Shown: positions 52,579 to 62,503, numbered from the stretch's first letter. The stretch: DNA of 64,000 nt from Fluoribacter dumoffii NY 23 (GCF_000236165.1 NZ_CM001373.1:3254325-3318324), one strand, 5' to 3'. Numbers and translations: made by a program. Notes: generated from the sequence alone by a model not told the origin.

Positions 52579-53963
52579 AAAAAACACTGCAGGTCGTCCA
52601 AGCATTTGATCGGGCATTAATTAAAGAAATTCCTGTAGATGATGCGCATGCCCTTGAAAGAAAGTTGTCTACTGCAGAATCAACATTTAAAAAGCGCGCT
52701 GGGTGGCTTAAACCCCACGAACGCATGGCCATTTTGAAACAAACCGCCCAGCTATTGCGCACCGATCAGGAGCGTTTTGCCAAACTGATTGCGCAAGAGG
52801 GAGGCAAGCCTTTTACGGATGCGGCAGTAGAAGTAGCGCGTGCCATTGATGGTTTAAATGATGCGGCAGAGGAGCTCCGCCATTTCGCAGGCAAGGAAAT
52901 TCCCATGGGTCTTACGCCCGCAAGTGAGAGTCGCTGGGCTTTTACTGTAAAAGAACCTATTGGCGTGGTAGCGGCAATTTCTGCATTTAATCACCCGTTA
53001 AATCTCATCGTGCACCAGGTAGCACCTGCCATTGCGGTCGGATGTCCTGTAATTATCAAGCCAGCCACGCCCACCCCCTTATCGTGCCTGGAACTGGTTA
53101 AATTGTTACATAAAGCCGGCCTTGGGGAAGAATGGTGCCAAACGTTTATTACTGAAGATAATTCCTTAGCCGAACACCTTGCAACCAATGAGCGCGTTGC
53201 TTTTTTAAGTTTTATAGGTTCAGCAAAAGTTGGCTGGTATTTACGAAGTAAATTGGCTCCAGGAACCCGCTGCGCATTGGAACACGGAGGTGCTGCACCC
53301 GTAATTGTCGATCGCAGTGCGAATTTGACTAAAGCCGCTCAAGCGCTCGCCAAAGGCGGCTATTATCATGCAGGCCAAGTTTGTGTGTCAGTACAGCGGA
53401 TTTTTGTTCATAAAGAGATTATTTCTTCGTTTATGGATGAATTCGTGGAGCGGGTCAAATCGCTACGGGTGGGTGATCCGCTCTTAAAAGATACCGAAGT
53501 AGGCCCGTTGATTCTTCCCAGAGAGACAGAACGTGTCGAATCCTGGATTGAGGAAGCGGTAACCACAGGAGCAAAACTATTTGGCGGAGGTCGTTTTTCT
53601 GAAACGACCTTGATTCCCGCAGTGTTGTTCCACCCGTCTCTAGATGCCAAAGTCTCGCATTTGGAAATTTTCGGTCCGGTAACCTGCGTTTATGAATACG
53701 AAAAAATAGAGCAAGCAATCCATACAGCCAATTCATTACCCTTTGCTTTTCAAGCCAGTATCTTTTCTGAAGAATTGGCACCGGCATTGCAAGCAGCGGA
53801 ATTTCTCGAAGCTTCGACCGTACTCATTAACGATCACAGTGCATTTCGTACTGACTGGATGCCTTTTGCTGGCCTAAAACAATCAGGTTATGGAGTTGGC
53901 GGAATTCCCTGGACCATGAAGGATATGTCTCAAGAAAAAATGATTGTGCTGAAAAAAAATTAA
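52575..53963 (+). CDS. Aldehyde dehydrogenase family protein
   Basis: 462 residues. NAD site and substrate channel blocks: PIGVVAAISAFNHPLNL, IIKPATPTPLSCLEL, FIGSAKVGWYLR, then catalytic Glu in ALEHGGAAPVIV (EHGG in place of the common ELGG) and catalytic Cys in YYHAGQVCVSVQRIFVH. The end is MPFAGLKQSGYGVGGIP. The start overlaps the ALS-like gene by 4 bp (ATGA). The likely aldehyde is the product of that enzyme, unidentified. Confidence 0.9.
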   Translation: MKKTLQVVQAFDRALIKEIPVDDAHALERKLSTAESTFKKRAGWLKPHERMAILKQTAQLLRTDQERFAKLIAQEGGKPFTDAAVEVARAIDGLNDAAEELRHFAGKEIPMGLTPASESRWAFTVKEPIGVVAAISAFNHPLNLIVHQVAPAIAVGCPVIIKPATPTPLSCLELVKLLHKAGLGEEWCQTFITEDNSLAEHLATNERVAFLSFIGSAKVGWYLRSKLAPGTRCALEHGGAAPVIVDRSANLTKAAQALAKGGYYHAGQVCVSVQRIFVHKEIISSFMDEFVERVKSLRVGDPLLKDTEVGPLILPRETERVESWIEEAVTTGAKLFGGGRFSETTLIPAVLFHPSLDAKVSHLEIFGPVTCVYEYEKIEQAIHTANSLPFAFQASIFSEELAPALQAAEFLEASTVLINDHSAFRTDWMPFAGLKQSGYGVGGIPWTMKDMSQEKMIVLKKN

Positions 53964-54078
53964 TCTACAACATAAGAGCGTTGATACATTTAAATTAATT
54001 GCTCTCTTTCGAAATTTTTAGAAGAACCTGAACCAGGGCGCGGCAACAGAATTTAGCATTCAAAAACCCCAATCTTTA

Positions 54079-54216
54079 TTAGGGGCAATTTATAGGGGGA
54101 TAAAATAGAGCGGAGCCACGACAATGTTCAGGAACGGGCCTGCAGAAACACTTTGATGTTGCCGATTGAATTTCATCACGGGTAATCCCCAGAGGTTCTA
54201 TTATAACGATTTTCAT
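54079..54216 (-). pseudogene. Possible remnant of a D-isomer 2-hydroxyacid dehydrogenase-like gene
   Basis: A minus-strand ATG with a very good GGAAGGAG site opens 45 codons: MKIVIIEPLGITRDEI, then SATSKCFCRPVPEH, and stops. The opening strand (MKIVIIEPLGI) resembles the start of hydroxyacid dehydrogenases, but no NAD domain follows. It may be a truncated gene left in the 433-bp gap (53964-54396). It could equally be a tiny peptide. Nothing else is seen in the gap. Confidence 0.35.
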
Positions 54217-54396
54217 TTTTCTCCTTCCATCTGAGAAATCTGTCATAAAACGAGCACAGTTCGCCGCGAGTCCTTCTCATTCACGGGAAATAGGACTTCA
54301 CTTGCACTTCAACCAAACATTCAATATAGTAGAATATTCAGGTTGATATGTAGTTCCGCGTTTAGACTATGGATTTAGCTTAAAAAGGAATTTTAC

Positions 54397-55278
54397 ATGA
54401 CAAAACTAGAAGAGTTAATCTATTCCTTAGCCGCGGTGATTATCCGCTATCGCGACAGCCAGCCCAAAGTTAAAAAATTAATTTCTGAAACGGATAAAGA
54501 GCTGCTCAAAGAAAAATCCATCGCTTGTGCTAAAAACATCATTCAGGATAAAGATACTCATTTTAAAATAAAATTAGGTAATCTTATTAAACAATGCTCC
54601 GATAGTGGACGAAGATCTTTCCTCTATTATATTCTGCATGAAATTACCTCGCTGAAAGCCTTTTTGGATAAAACCAGTTCCCTTACCCCCTCCGAATTAG
54701 AAAGATTCAAAAATCAAATTACCCAATTATTCAATGATCTTAAATTACTTTTGCAAACCCCAAAAAATGAAACTTACAGGGTAATTTGCAGTAAAACGGA
54801 AAATACTGCTGAAGCTCCTCTTGCTTTATCCGGTTTAAAAAATGATGGCTTTCTTGGTGGTCTTTGTAATTCAGGAGATATCTTAAAGGAAATGATTTTA
54901 GACCCCTTTGCAATAACCACTCACTCTTCCTATACCGCCATTCAAGGTATTGCTGAACAAATCGGTTCGGGGCATCAACATGCTGTGCAAACACTTGAAT
55001 TACGTGCTGAAAATGCTTCCCTAAAAGAAAGAAATGCAGACCAAAAACAAAAACTGGATCTATTAACTTCCGAACGAGAAAAATCTAAAAAAATGCCTCT
55101 GATGTTTTATTTATTACTGCTTCAATATATAAGATTGCAATCAAAAGAAAAAAAACAAGAGACCATAATTGAACAACAACAAAATACCATTAGTGAAATG
55201 CAACAAAAAATCAATGAGTTGACTCGGGAAATTGAGAAAAAGAACTCTTCTTACAGATTTTACAGCCCCAGTTTCTAA
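54397..55278 (+). CDS. Coiled-coil protein, candidate effector
   Basis: 293 residues, no signal peptide. A helical N-terminal 120 residues (charged, Leu/Lys-rich), then a loop (DGFLGGLCNSGDIL), then two coiled coils at about 195-235 (QTLELRAENASLKERNADQ) and 250-285 (KEKKQETIIEQQQNTISEM). A short hydrophobic strip lies between (MPLMFYLLLLQYI). The family is unknown; the shape fits Legionella coiled-coil effectors. Confidence 0.5.
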   Translation: MTKLEELIYSLAAVIIRYRDSQPKVKKLISETDKELLKEKSIACAKNIIQDKDTHFKIKLGNLIKQCSDSGRRSFLYYILHEITSLKAFLDKTSSLTPSELERFKNQITQLFNDLKLLLQTPKNETYRVICSKTENTAEAPLALSGLKNDGFLGGLCNSGDILKEMILDPFAITTHSSYTAIQGIAEQIGSGHQHAVQTLELRAENASLKERNADQKQKLDLLTSEREKSKKMPLMFYLLLLQYIRLQSKEKKQETIIEQQQNTISEMQQKINELTREIEKKNSSYRFYSPSF

Positions 55279-55465
55279 AAAAATTTCCCACGCTCTTCTG
55301 TGGGCGAATTCTAAAACTTTTTCACCTCCATTGCCCCCCATATATCCGCCCAAAATATGCAAATAAAATATACAGATAAGCCTTTTTTTAATAATTCCTT
55401 AATAAAGGAATAGTATTATAAGCCTCAAGTAAAGGTATCAAAATAAATCACAGCGAGGTAAATCT

Positions 55466-56557
55466 GTGTTTGACAAGCGATGTAAAACGAGAACCGATGC
55501 AGTCAATGAAAAAATCGATCGTATTGCAAAATCAACAGAAATAGAAGAACTAAGATCATTGCCAGGTTTCGAGCAAATTTTAAGTAAAAATCCATATCGT
55601 GAACATATCCAAGGTTATTATGTAGAAATCCCCCTAGCTACATATAAAACCTTTGTACCCAACGGACTTAAATTCCCTGACCGCTATGGAAATGCTTACG
55701 AAGGGGGACAATTTGATGTTCCGCTGTTTACATTACAAGAATGGCGCGACAACTGGGACAAAGGCCATCCGGGTGGTGATAGGCCCGATTTATTAGTTAA
55801 TGCGAACTGGTTTAACATCTGGCCTACTGGTGTTCCAAACTCCAAGGGAGAAAAAATTAATCCAAGAACGCAGGCGCGTACGTTTCTTGCGGGATTATCG
55901 TTAAGTAATGGAGAATTGGTATCCACCCATAAAGTGCTTGATCAGAATAATGTCGGCCTAGACACTATTACCTTTGATGCATCGACTAAAAAAGTAAAAC
56001 TTATTGAACATAGTCAAATTGATTTGGAATTGGAGGCGGATCCCAAGTTTTATGATAATAAAAATGCCGTATCCGGATTTATTATTTTAAAAGATAAAGC
56101 CCAATTAAAAACTCCAGACTTAAATAACAACCACTCAAATCGCTTGCCGCGTACAGGCGTGGGCTACAAAAATAACGGCGATACCGTGGTTGTCATGGTG
56201 GTCCATAACACAGAACGAAATCACGGTGTCACGGCAGAGGAATTTGCAGAATTATTCAAAGCACTTGGTTGTACCGATGCAATCAACCTGGATAATAGTG
56301 GTTCGGTGGAACTTTTTTATACTGGCTTGGGCGAATACGGTAAAAAAACAGTTACCGTACAAACAAAAACATGCGATGCCGGCGCTTTGACCGAAAGGCC
56401 TAAACCTAATTGTTTGGGCTTTAAAAATGCCAGCAAGTGTACGTTCTTTGCTCAGGATGATTCAGATATTCCGACACGCAAAAAGAGCGCTGCTCCTCAA
56501 AAAACACCTGCCAAAACCGATGATGAAGTCACTTATACTTACAACATTAAACGTTAG
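55466..56557 (+). CDS. Phosphodiester glycosidase (NAGPA-like, DUF2233) domain protein
   Basis: 363 residues from a GTG with GCGAGG 7 nt upstream. Family features: LLVNANWFNIWP (in place of the usual NGGFF), LPRTGVGYKNNGDTVVVMVV and AINLDNSGSVELFY (usual ALNLDGGGSS). The animal enzyme removes N-acetylglucosamine from mannose-6-phosphate tags on lysosomal enzymes, and bacterial relatives act on exopolysaccharides. There is no signal peptide. The GGG-to-NSG change may alter activity. It might modify host glycans, but that is inference. Confidence 0.75.
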   Translation: MFDKRCKTRTDAVNEKIDRIAKSTEIEELRSLPGFEQILSKNPYREHIQGYYVEIPLATYKTFVPNGLKFPDRYGNAYEGGQFDVPLFTLQEWRDNWDKGHPGGDRPDLLVNANWFNIWPTGVPNSKGEKINPRTQARTFLAGLSLSNGELVSTHKVLDQNNVGLDTITFDASTKKVKLIEHSQIDLELEADPKFYDNKNAVSGFIILKDKAQLKTPDLNNNHSNRLPRTGVGYKNNGDTVVVMVVHNTERNHGVTAEEFAELFKALGCTDAINLDNSGSVELFYTGLGEYGKKTVTVQTKTCDAGALTERPKPNCLGFKNASKCTFFAQDDSDIPTRKKSAAPQKTPAKTDDEVTYTYNIKR

Positions 56558-56558
56558 G

Positions 56559-57449
56559 TTAAGGTCGCTTAAAATTGCAAATGGCGATTTGCATTTTTTC
56601 TTCTCCTGAAATTGCATCGGAGGTTGAACTATCCGCTGCAATTTTTAGGCCTAACTCAATAGGAAGTTTGGATGGACTAAAAAAACTGTTCTGATCCCTA
56701 TGGCCTTGGGCAACTAGATGCGAGACATATTGAATTTTAAAGTATTCAGCGAAATAAGGACAAATTACTGCAATATAAAATTTTGAAGCGGTATCATGTA
56801 TGCGCCTGTCATTGATGTAGAGCGTAGCTTCTTGTGAGTCCGAGGTAACCAGGTTTGCCCTACCTAAATTAAGCATGAAAATAACTTTCTCCTTGATTTC
56901 AATAGTAGGAAAAGCAACACCTAATTGCTGATTGTCTGCCAGGAACGCAGGAAAGAAGACGCAATTTCCGTCAATAATAATTGAAGCAGTCCCTTTATTT
57001 CGCAGAAACTCATTTATTCTGGATTGTTCTAGAAATACATTCCGTATGTTCTGATTTGGAAATTGAAGAGCAAATGTTTTTTTATCCCCTTTCACACATT
57101 CTGATAACTTTATAACCGTTCCCAGTGCCCGTTGAATAAAATCATACAATCGCAATTTGAGCTCAGCATCTTTTGAACAATCGATTATTTTCGTGAACCA
57201 AGTTGTGGCCCTTTTATTTTCAGTAAGCAGGGTGTGCAATTGGAACTGAAGGTGGCTAAGTTCTTTTTCATAAAATTCCTGATTCAATCCATTTTCTTGC
57301 GATTGCTTCTGCCTGATTTGGCAAAGGATATTTATAATCGAGCAGATACGTGGATAATTTGCATGATTCTGGAATTGTTTGGCTAGAGTTTGAAGATCAT
57401 TGATTTCTGTATCGCTCACTTTACAAATATCGCTTTTTTTATCACGCAT
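56559..57449 (-). CDS. Hypothetical protein, candidate effector
   Basis: 296 residues from an ATG after AAGAGA (a TTG 12 codons upstream is also open). Helical N-terminal 130 residues, then a beta-rich middle (ASIIIDGNCVFFPAFL, VIFMLNLGRANLV, ATLYINDRRI), and an end with LPIELGLKIAADSS that weakly resembles an F-box helix. Not confident. Converges on the glycosidase gene with a 1-bp gap. Confidence 0.5.
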   Translation of the reverse strand: MRDKKSDICKVSDTEINDLQTLAKQFQNHANYPRICSIINILCQIRQKQSQENGLNQEFYEKELSHLQFQLHTLLTENKRATTWFTKIIDCSKDAELKLRLYDFIQRALGTVIKLSECVKGDKKTFALQFPNQNIRNVFLEQSRINEFLRNKGTASIIIDGNCVFFPAFLADNQQLGVAFPTIEIKEKVIFMLNLGRANLVTSDSQEATLYINDRRIHDTASKFYIAVICPYFAEYFKIQYVSHLVAQGHRDQNSFFSPSKLPIELGLKIAADSSTSDAISGEEKMQIAICNFKRP

Positions 57450-57548
57450 GGGGTTCTCTTGGTTTATTCTCGAGTAGGGTTGCAAATAGACTTTACCCTT
57501 CTTCGTAATTTATGTACTCTGTTTTTTTTAAATGAATAAGGATTTTTC

Positions 57549-58196
57549 ATGCCCAATTTTTCTACTTTTAGCATTTATGAAAAAGAAATGCGAGCGTTCA
57601 TCAATAATGTGGTAGAGCAAACTTACCTGGATAAGGATAAAATCACAACCTGGTTGTATAGTGAAGGAATATTCCATTTTCGCAGCGGACAAAGTGCTGA
57701 TTATTATCCCTACGTTGAGGAAAATCTAAACAAATTCGAACATCGGCCATTAATCTCCAAGCAACATTCGATTGGACAGGTTCTCACTGGATTTATGGCA
57801 GTAAAAAATGCATTTCTCAACCGGTTTGCCAAAGAGGATGCCGAGCTTAGAGTGACATTAGATCAATTATTTACGTACCACCTTTACTCTGCCCCTGAAA
57901 AACATCTCGCCTTTATTGCCATTCAAAGCCAAATATCTTCTGAATTGAATGCCTATATAGACAAAAATGGTCCTCTTGAGCCTACAGAGGCCCTTAAACT
58001 CTCAATAGACCTGTTTGAGAAAAAAAGGTTAGATAACCCCTCGTTGGGAGAAGATTTTACTAATCAATTAATTTTAATGCGGGAATTCTTAGAGGATTTA
58101 AGTAAAAAATCATTGCCGACAGAGCAAAAATTTTTTAAATCAGCCACTGGTACCGGTGAAGAACAAAAATCGCAAACCCTTACATTGACTAAGTAG
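57549..58196 (+). CDS. Hypothetical helical protein
   Basis: 215 residues, alpha-helical with no signal peptide or known motif. The C-terminus (SATGTGEEQKSQTLTLTK) is polar and short-chained, as in some Dot/Icm substrates. It is divergent from the preceding minus-strand gene. Function unknown. Confidence 0.5.
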   Translation: MPNFSTFSIYEKEMRAFINNVVEQTYLDKDKITTWLYSEGIFHFRSGQSADYYPYVEENLNKFEHRPLISKQHSIGQVLTGFMAVKNAFLNRFAKEDAELRVTLDQLFTYHLYSAPEKHLAFIAIQSQISSELNAYIDKNGPLEPTEALKLSIDLFEKKRLDNPSLGEDFTNQLILMREFLEDLSKKSLPTEQKFFKSATGTGEEQKSQTLTLTK

Positions 58197-58247
58197 TGCA
58201 AGCCAACGGAGCATGGGAGGGCTTTGTAAACCTACTCGTTAAATTTT

Positions 58248-58300
58248 AAGAATTCCCTCTTCTGGTTTTCCGCCAATAGGGGGATTCTTTGATATTTTTT
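58248..58300 (+). terminator. Probable terminator in the 308-bp gap 58197-58504
   Basis: AAGAATTCCCT (58248-58258) pairs with AGGGGGATTCTT (58278-58289) with slight bulging, followed by TTGATATTTTTT. It ends the 57549-58196 gene. A separate hairpin ACATTTTTT/AAAAAATGT (58450-58471) lies 33 bp before the next ATG; it may be a leader structure or promoter-associated. Confidence 0.6.
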
Positions 58301-58504
58301 ACCTTAACCACCCCATTAAGTAGAAATCCAGCAAGACAAAGTGTCTTTTTTTTTGATTAATAGTAAATAAAATCACCGAACTCATTGATTATCCGTAGAT
58401 AAAAGCGTATATATTAGTGCCAACACGAATTATCAATACCCAAAAGCATACATTTTTTTACTAAAAAATGTTTATACAGATGACACTTTATTTCAGGATA
58501 AAAA

Positions 58505-60823
58505 ATGGCAAAAAACACCCTTTTTAATTTTCTTTTTCACAATGAGGCAAATATTCAATTACCTCATGGACATAAATTAGTATTAGGCGTTAATAAAAGT
58601 AGCCAACACGCTTATTATCGTCTTGAGCTTCCAAGAGGACATTATCTTATAAAAGACGGGAAAAAAAACTTCCTGTTGGACAATCATCATATCAGTATTT
58701 ATGAAAATGAATTTCGAGACGACCCCAAGTTAAGTCAATATCATTACACGGCTGAATTTCAATACCTTGGTGAAACCTATCGGCTCCATGTGTACTTTAA
58801 TGCGTTTGATCAATTAAACCAAAACATTGCTTTCGAAAAATGGACTGAAGATGGCTATAAGACAGTAGACACCAAAAACATCAGGGAACAATTACTCATT
58901 TTAGCCCTAAATCATACAGAACCTTTGTTAAAAATGGTGAGACAACAACATCACCAAAAAATCAAAGAGCTTGAAAACCGTTACCAGGCGTGTGATGAAA
59001 AGCTCAACACATACTTTGATACAGAAACGTCAACGGCCGAAATTTTAAAAATAACAGAAGAAGCCTGTGAGATATTAAGGGAACTCCTTCCGCTTATCCG
59101 TTCTGCAAGCTATGCAGGAATTCTTAAATTTCATGAAGCAACGGTACGTGCCCTGAGAAAAATGGATACTACTCCATCTGAAAGTGGCCAACCCCTGGCC
59201 TCTAATGCAAATATTGCCCCTGAGTCCGAGGAGATGGTTGATATTCAAGATCCCGCCTCTTTAGCAGATGGTTCTCTGTTACAAACCAAAATTGAACAAG
59301 AAGAACTAAAGAAAACTCGGCAAACTCACCCCTCTGCACCATCTCAAAATCGAGCGCTCCATAAAGTAGAAGAAGAAATTCAGAAATTAAGTACTGAGTT
59401 TCAGGAGCTAAGCAAGGCTCCTATTGAAATTCAGGCTCAAAAAATTGAGCAATTACTGGCGAAAACTTATGAAATTAATTTGCTCTATGAACAAACGATC
59501 AAATTGAAATACCTGCCGCAGCTGGAGAAAATACGCCGCGGATTACAAAAATTAGAAGCCAATTTATTACCTGAGTTACTTTTCACAAATAAATTTGAAT
59601 TGGCTGCTTTGTTAACTTCCGCCTTTTACCTATTACGTGCTGAAAAATATATGAGTGTTGCGCTGCAGACACGTAATGCAAAATTGCTTGATTTTTTATT
59701 GACGCATGGTGATATCGATATCAATCAGCAAACCGTTTCTGCCCGCAAAATTCAATTTCCATCTGCAGTGCATGCGTGCTTGCAATTGGATAGCCCCTCT
59801 ACCCCGATGAGCGAATGCCTTTCTGTTCTTATTAAGCACGGCGCATCTCTTTTTGCGCCTGATAATAAAGGCCTGCCTCTTGTTTATTCTATCCTGGCAG
59901 AGGAAGCTCACCCTCTATACAAAGCGCTTTTTATGACACGAGAGAGAACGATTGACTCAGTTGACTTTTTTAAAAAATTAATTCCTTTGCTCAAGGCCTA
60001 TTTAGAAACAGATACCCTCACTGATATAGAAAAAAATCGTATAGAATCCCAAATACACAGCTTTGAATACCAACTCGATATTTTGGAAAATGTTCAGTTG
60101 CAGGATCCGAGTTCACGGTTTTTAATGAAGCGGATAAATCATTTAGAAGAAAAATATTTGGGGGATCTAGTAAGAAAATTGCGACAGGATCCTGATGTAG
60201 TTGCGATAAACAAGAAACTCCAACTCGCAGCCAAGGTACTCAACTCCAAGATTAGTCGAGCACAACAACGACAAGCAAATATTATCTATTCGCAAAATTT
60301 TGATAATTTGGAAAAACTCTTATCCCGTGTAGATGTTAAAGAATTAGACTACGACCTTATTAAAGCCAGTGCCTTGGAAAGCCTAAATATCCAACTGCAA
60401 TTGATTGAGGCTAAAGCTGAACTCTTGGATCTTCAGAAAGAAATAAGAAGGACTCCAGTGGTTAATAATGGAGGCAGGAAATACAAAGAACGCCTGAGGA
60501 GACAAGATGAATTACTAAGAGAAATACGTCAATTAGAGCAGAAGTATGCAGGCATGCAAAATATTGACGAGGTAAATCGTAGTTTAGAAGAACTTGAGTC
60601 CTTAAATACGGTGGTTGAATCCCTAGGTGAGCAATTAGAGAGTTTGGAAGGGGTGGCTCAGTTATTATCTCAATTTTCCAGTATTTTTTCCTCTAAAGGT
60701 ATCAAATTGTCGATTACTGAAGAAAATGAAGATACTCTTACCTCTACTGAAGAAAATGAAGAAACTCACACCTCATCGGGATCTGAAAAGGAAATAGACG
60801 CCCCGTCCCCTTCTTCTCATTAA
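58505..60823 (+). CDS. Coiled-coil and ankyrin-repeat protein, candidate Dot/Icm effector
   Basis: 772 residues, no signal peptide. The first ~140 residues are beta-rich (YRLELPRGHYLIKDGKKNFLL). Coiled coils occupy about 150-330. Ankyrin-like units follow at about 380-480 (VALQTRNAKLLDFLLTHGD, CLSVLIKHGASLFAPDNKG). A second long coiled coil runs about 540-735. The tail is Glu/Ser-rich with a repeat (SITEENEDTLTSTEENEE), matching E-block-type Dot/Icm signals. Unknown target. Confidence 0.7.
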   Translation: MAKNTLFNFLFHNEANIQLPHGHKLVLGVNKSSQHAYYRLELPRGHYLIKDGKKNFLLDNHHISIYENEFRDDPKLSQYHYTAEFQYLGETYRLHVYFNAFDQLNQNIAFEKWTEDGYKTVDTKNIREQLLILALNHTEPLLKMVRQQHHQKIKELENRYQACDEKLNTYFDTETSTAEILKITEEACEILRELLPLIRSASYAGILKFHEATVRALRKMDTTPSESGQPLASNANIAPESEEMVDIQDPASLADGSLLQTKIEQEELKKTRQTHPSAPSQNRALHKVEEEIQKLSTEFQELSKAPIEIQAQKIEQLLAKTYEINLLYEQTIKLKYLPQLEKIRRGLQKLEANLLPELLFTNKFELAALLTSAFYLLRAEKYMSVALQTRNAKLLDFLLTHGDIDINQQTVSARKIQFPSAVHACLQLDSPSTPMSECLSVLIKHGASLFAPDNKGLPLVYSILAEEAHPLYKALFMTRERTIDSVDFFKKLIPLLKAYLETDTLTDIEKNRIESQIHSFEYQLDILENVQLQDPSSRFLMKRINHLEEKYLGDLVRKLRQDPDVVAINKKLQLAAKVLNSKISRAQQRQANIIYSQNFDNLEKLLSRVDVKELDYDLIKASALESLNIQLQLIEAKAELLDLQKEIRRTPVVNNGGRKYKERLRRQDELLREIRQLEQKYAGMQNIDEVNRSLEELESLNTVVESLGEQLESLEGVAQLLSQFSSIFSSKGIKLSITEENEDTLTSTEENEETHTSSGSEKEIDAPSPSSH

Positions 60824-60834
60824 TCTGTTATTGG

Positions 60835-60871
60835 GCGTAATGCAGCTATCCTTAAAGGAGAAGCATTACGC
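60835..60871. terminator. Hairpin between convergent effector and glutaminase genes
   Basis: GCGTAATGC (60835-60843) and GCATTACGC (60863-60871) pair perfectly over 9 bp around a 19-nt loop, 11 bp after the effector stop and 22 bp before the glutaminase stop. Bidirectional terminator is likely; on the plus strand it is followed by TTATTAG. Confidence 0.55.
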
Positions 60872-60892
60872 TTATTAGTGTGGGATTTAAAA

Positions 60893-61819
60893 TTAAGGTA
60901 ATGCAAAATGCCAATTCATTGCCTTGGACAGAGCTTCAAGCATCATTTCACCGCGGATACTGTTGCCCTTAGCATTGACTTTTGGACTTAAAACCACGAT
61001 ACCCGCTTTGCCGGGAACAACTGCGATGGTATAACCCGAAACGCCGCTTTTGGCCGGCATCCCGGTTTTAACCATATGGGTACCTGTTTCATCATATAGC
61101 CCGCATGTGGCCATAATTGCTAAAGTAATCTTACACGTTTCAAGAGAAATGATTTGCTCTCCACTTTCAGGATTTTTTCCCGCATTAGCTAATAAAGTGG
61201 GTAGAAAAAGCATTTGTTCCAATTTTGCTTCATAGGAGCATAAAGCAAAATATAAATCCAGTGTTTCATGGACATCTGATCCCAGGTTGTTTCTACTTTT
61301 CAATAAATAAGCAAGCGCCCGGTTACGATTTCCTGTACGCTTTTCTGAAGCAAATACCATAGGATTGATACTTAGGTGCTGGTTAAATAATTTTTGGGTC
61401 CAATGTTGAAGCCAGGCGAATTGTTGCTCCCCTTTTCCAGGAATATGCGAGCATAAGGTAATCGCCCCGGCATTGAGCATCGGATTTGATGGTTTGGGGC
61501 CAAATTGTTCCAGACGAGTGATAGAGGCAAAATCATCACCTGATGGCTCCACCTTAACCCAGTCAAATACCTGTTCCCCATATTCTTCAAGTAGCCCAAT
61601 TAAAGGAATCATCTTGGCTGTACTTTGTAATGTGACAGGATTTAAAGGGCTATTACTGTAAGAAATAAGTTCTCCAGACAATGGCTGCACAGCAATTGCG
61701 GTCAAATTCTGATTCACATTAGCAAGCTCTGGAATATAATCTGCCGTTTTACCTTCCTGGTTTAACTCCGCAGCAGAAACCAAATCTTTTAATAAATTGA
61801 TTGTAAGCAATGATGTCAT
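60893..61819 (-). CDS. glsA: Glutaminase
   Basis: Hydrolyses glutamine to glutamate and ammonia. 308 residues as usual for the bacterial glutaminase (beta-lactamase-fold) family. GKTADYIPELA, the Ser-Lys pair in LQSTAK (S66, K69, where most members have QSISK), EPSGDDFASITRLE, NPMLNAGAI and KSGVSGYTIAVVPGKAGIVVLSP are all present. Cytosolic. The QSTAK variant still keeps the catalytic pair. Confidence 0.93.
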   Translation of the reverse strand: MTSLLTINLLKDLVSAAELNQEGKTADYIPELANVNQNLTAIAVQPLSGELISYSNSPLNPVTLQSTAKMIPLIGLLEEYGEQVFDWVKVEPSGDDFASITRLEQFGPKPSNPMLNAGAITLCSHIPGKGEQQFAWLQHWTQKLFNQHLSINPMVFASEKRTGNRNRALAYLLKSRNNLGSDVHETLDLYFALCSYEAKLEQMLFLPTLLANAGKNPESGEQIISLETCKITLAIMATCGLYDETGTHMVKTGMPAKSGVSGYTIAVVPGKAGIVVLSPKVNAKGNSIRGEMMLEALSKAMNWHFALP

Positions 61820-61892
61820 AAAACCCTTAGACTGAAAAAGTCAGCCATTATGATAAATTTAGCACATTAAAACAAATAAATTCGCAGAAAGA

Positions 61893-62111
61893 TTAATTAA
61901 AAACTAATAAAGCACAAGAGATCTTAATCTGTGCGAAATTCCAGCATTTTGCTTCCCACCAACCAGAATCTTCAAACTCAGTTGGATTTATTTGATGCAA
62001 ATGAAGTGGGTTCCACCTCATTAAAATCTTATTAAAAGACCCAAATCTCGCTACGAATTTGCTGGTTAGATTAGGAGAAGCAAATTTACGGTAATGCTCG
62101 CTGAAAGTCAT
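61893..62111 (-). CDS. Doubtful small ORF, possible gene remnant
   Basis: 72 codons from an ATG with no clear ribosome site, in the 363-bp gap 61820-62182. The product has tryptophan-rich patches (MRWNPLHLHQINPTEF, GWWEAKCWNF) that look protein-like. No family recognised. May be a decayed gene end. Confidence 0.3.
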   Translation of the reverse strand: MTFSEHYRKFASPNLTSKFVARFGSFNKILMRWNPLHLHQINPTEFEDSGWWEAKCWNFAQIKISCALLVFN

Positions 62112-62182
62112 TTGCCCACTGGATTTATAAAAAACAGTAATTTAAGAAAGCAATGGCATATATGCGGTGCTCCCCATTAGGA

Positions 62183-62377
62183 TTAACGAGATTTGTCTTT
62201 TTCCAGTGAATCTCTCCAGGCTTGCTCCTCAGACTCTGTCTCAAAAATCTCTTTGTCCGATTTTTCTCTGAGATCTGCCTCGACTTTGGTATGACGAGGA
62301 AAAGGCATACCGGGCTTATTTTGAATTTTATTAATGCGCTCCACTGCATGAGGTTGAGGATTGAGATAAATTTTCAT
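62183..62377 (-). CDS. Small hypothetical protein
   Basis: 64 residues with a good AAAGGAC site 5 nt before the ATG. Highly charged, with a predicted C-terminal helix (DKEIFETESEEQAWRDSL). No family recognised. Between glutaminase and pyruvate decarboxylase on the same strand. Confidence 0.6.
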   Translation of the reverse strand: MKIYLNPQPHAVERINKIQNKPGMPFPRHTKVEADLREKSDKEIFETESEEQAWRDSLEKDKSR

Positions 62378-62503
62378 AGAAAGTCCTTTAATAATTATAA
62401 TAACTTAAGTATAGACCTTCCATGTGAAGCTGATTATTCCCAAAACCCCAACCAATCTCAGGGAAGTCAGTTATCGCCTTCCTTGAGTGAATTGCAAAAA
62501 GGG

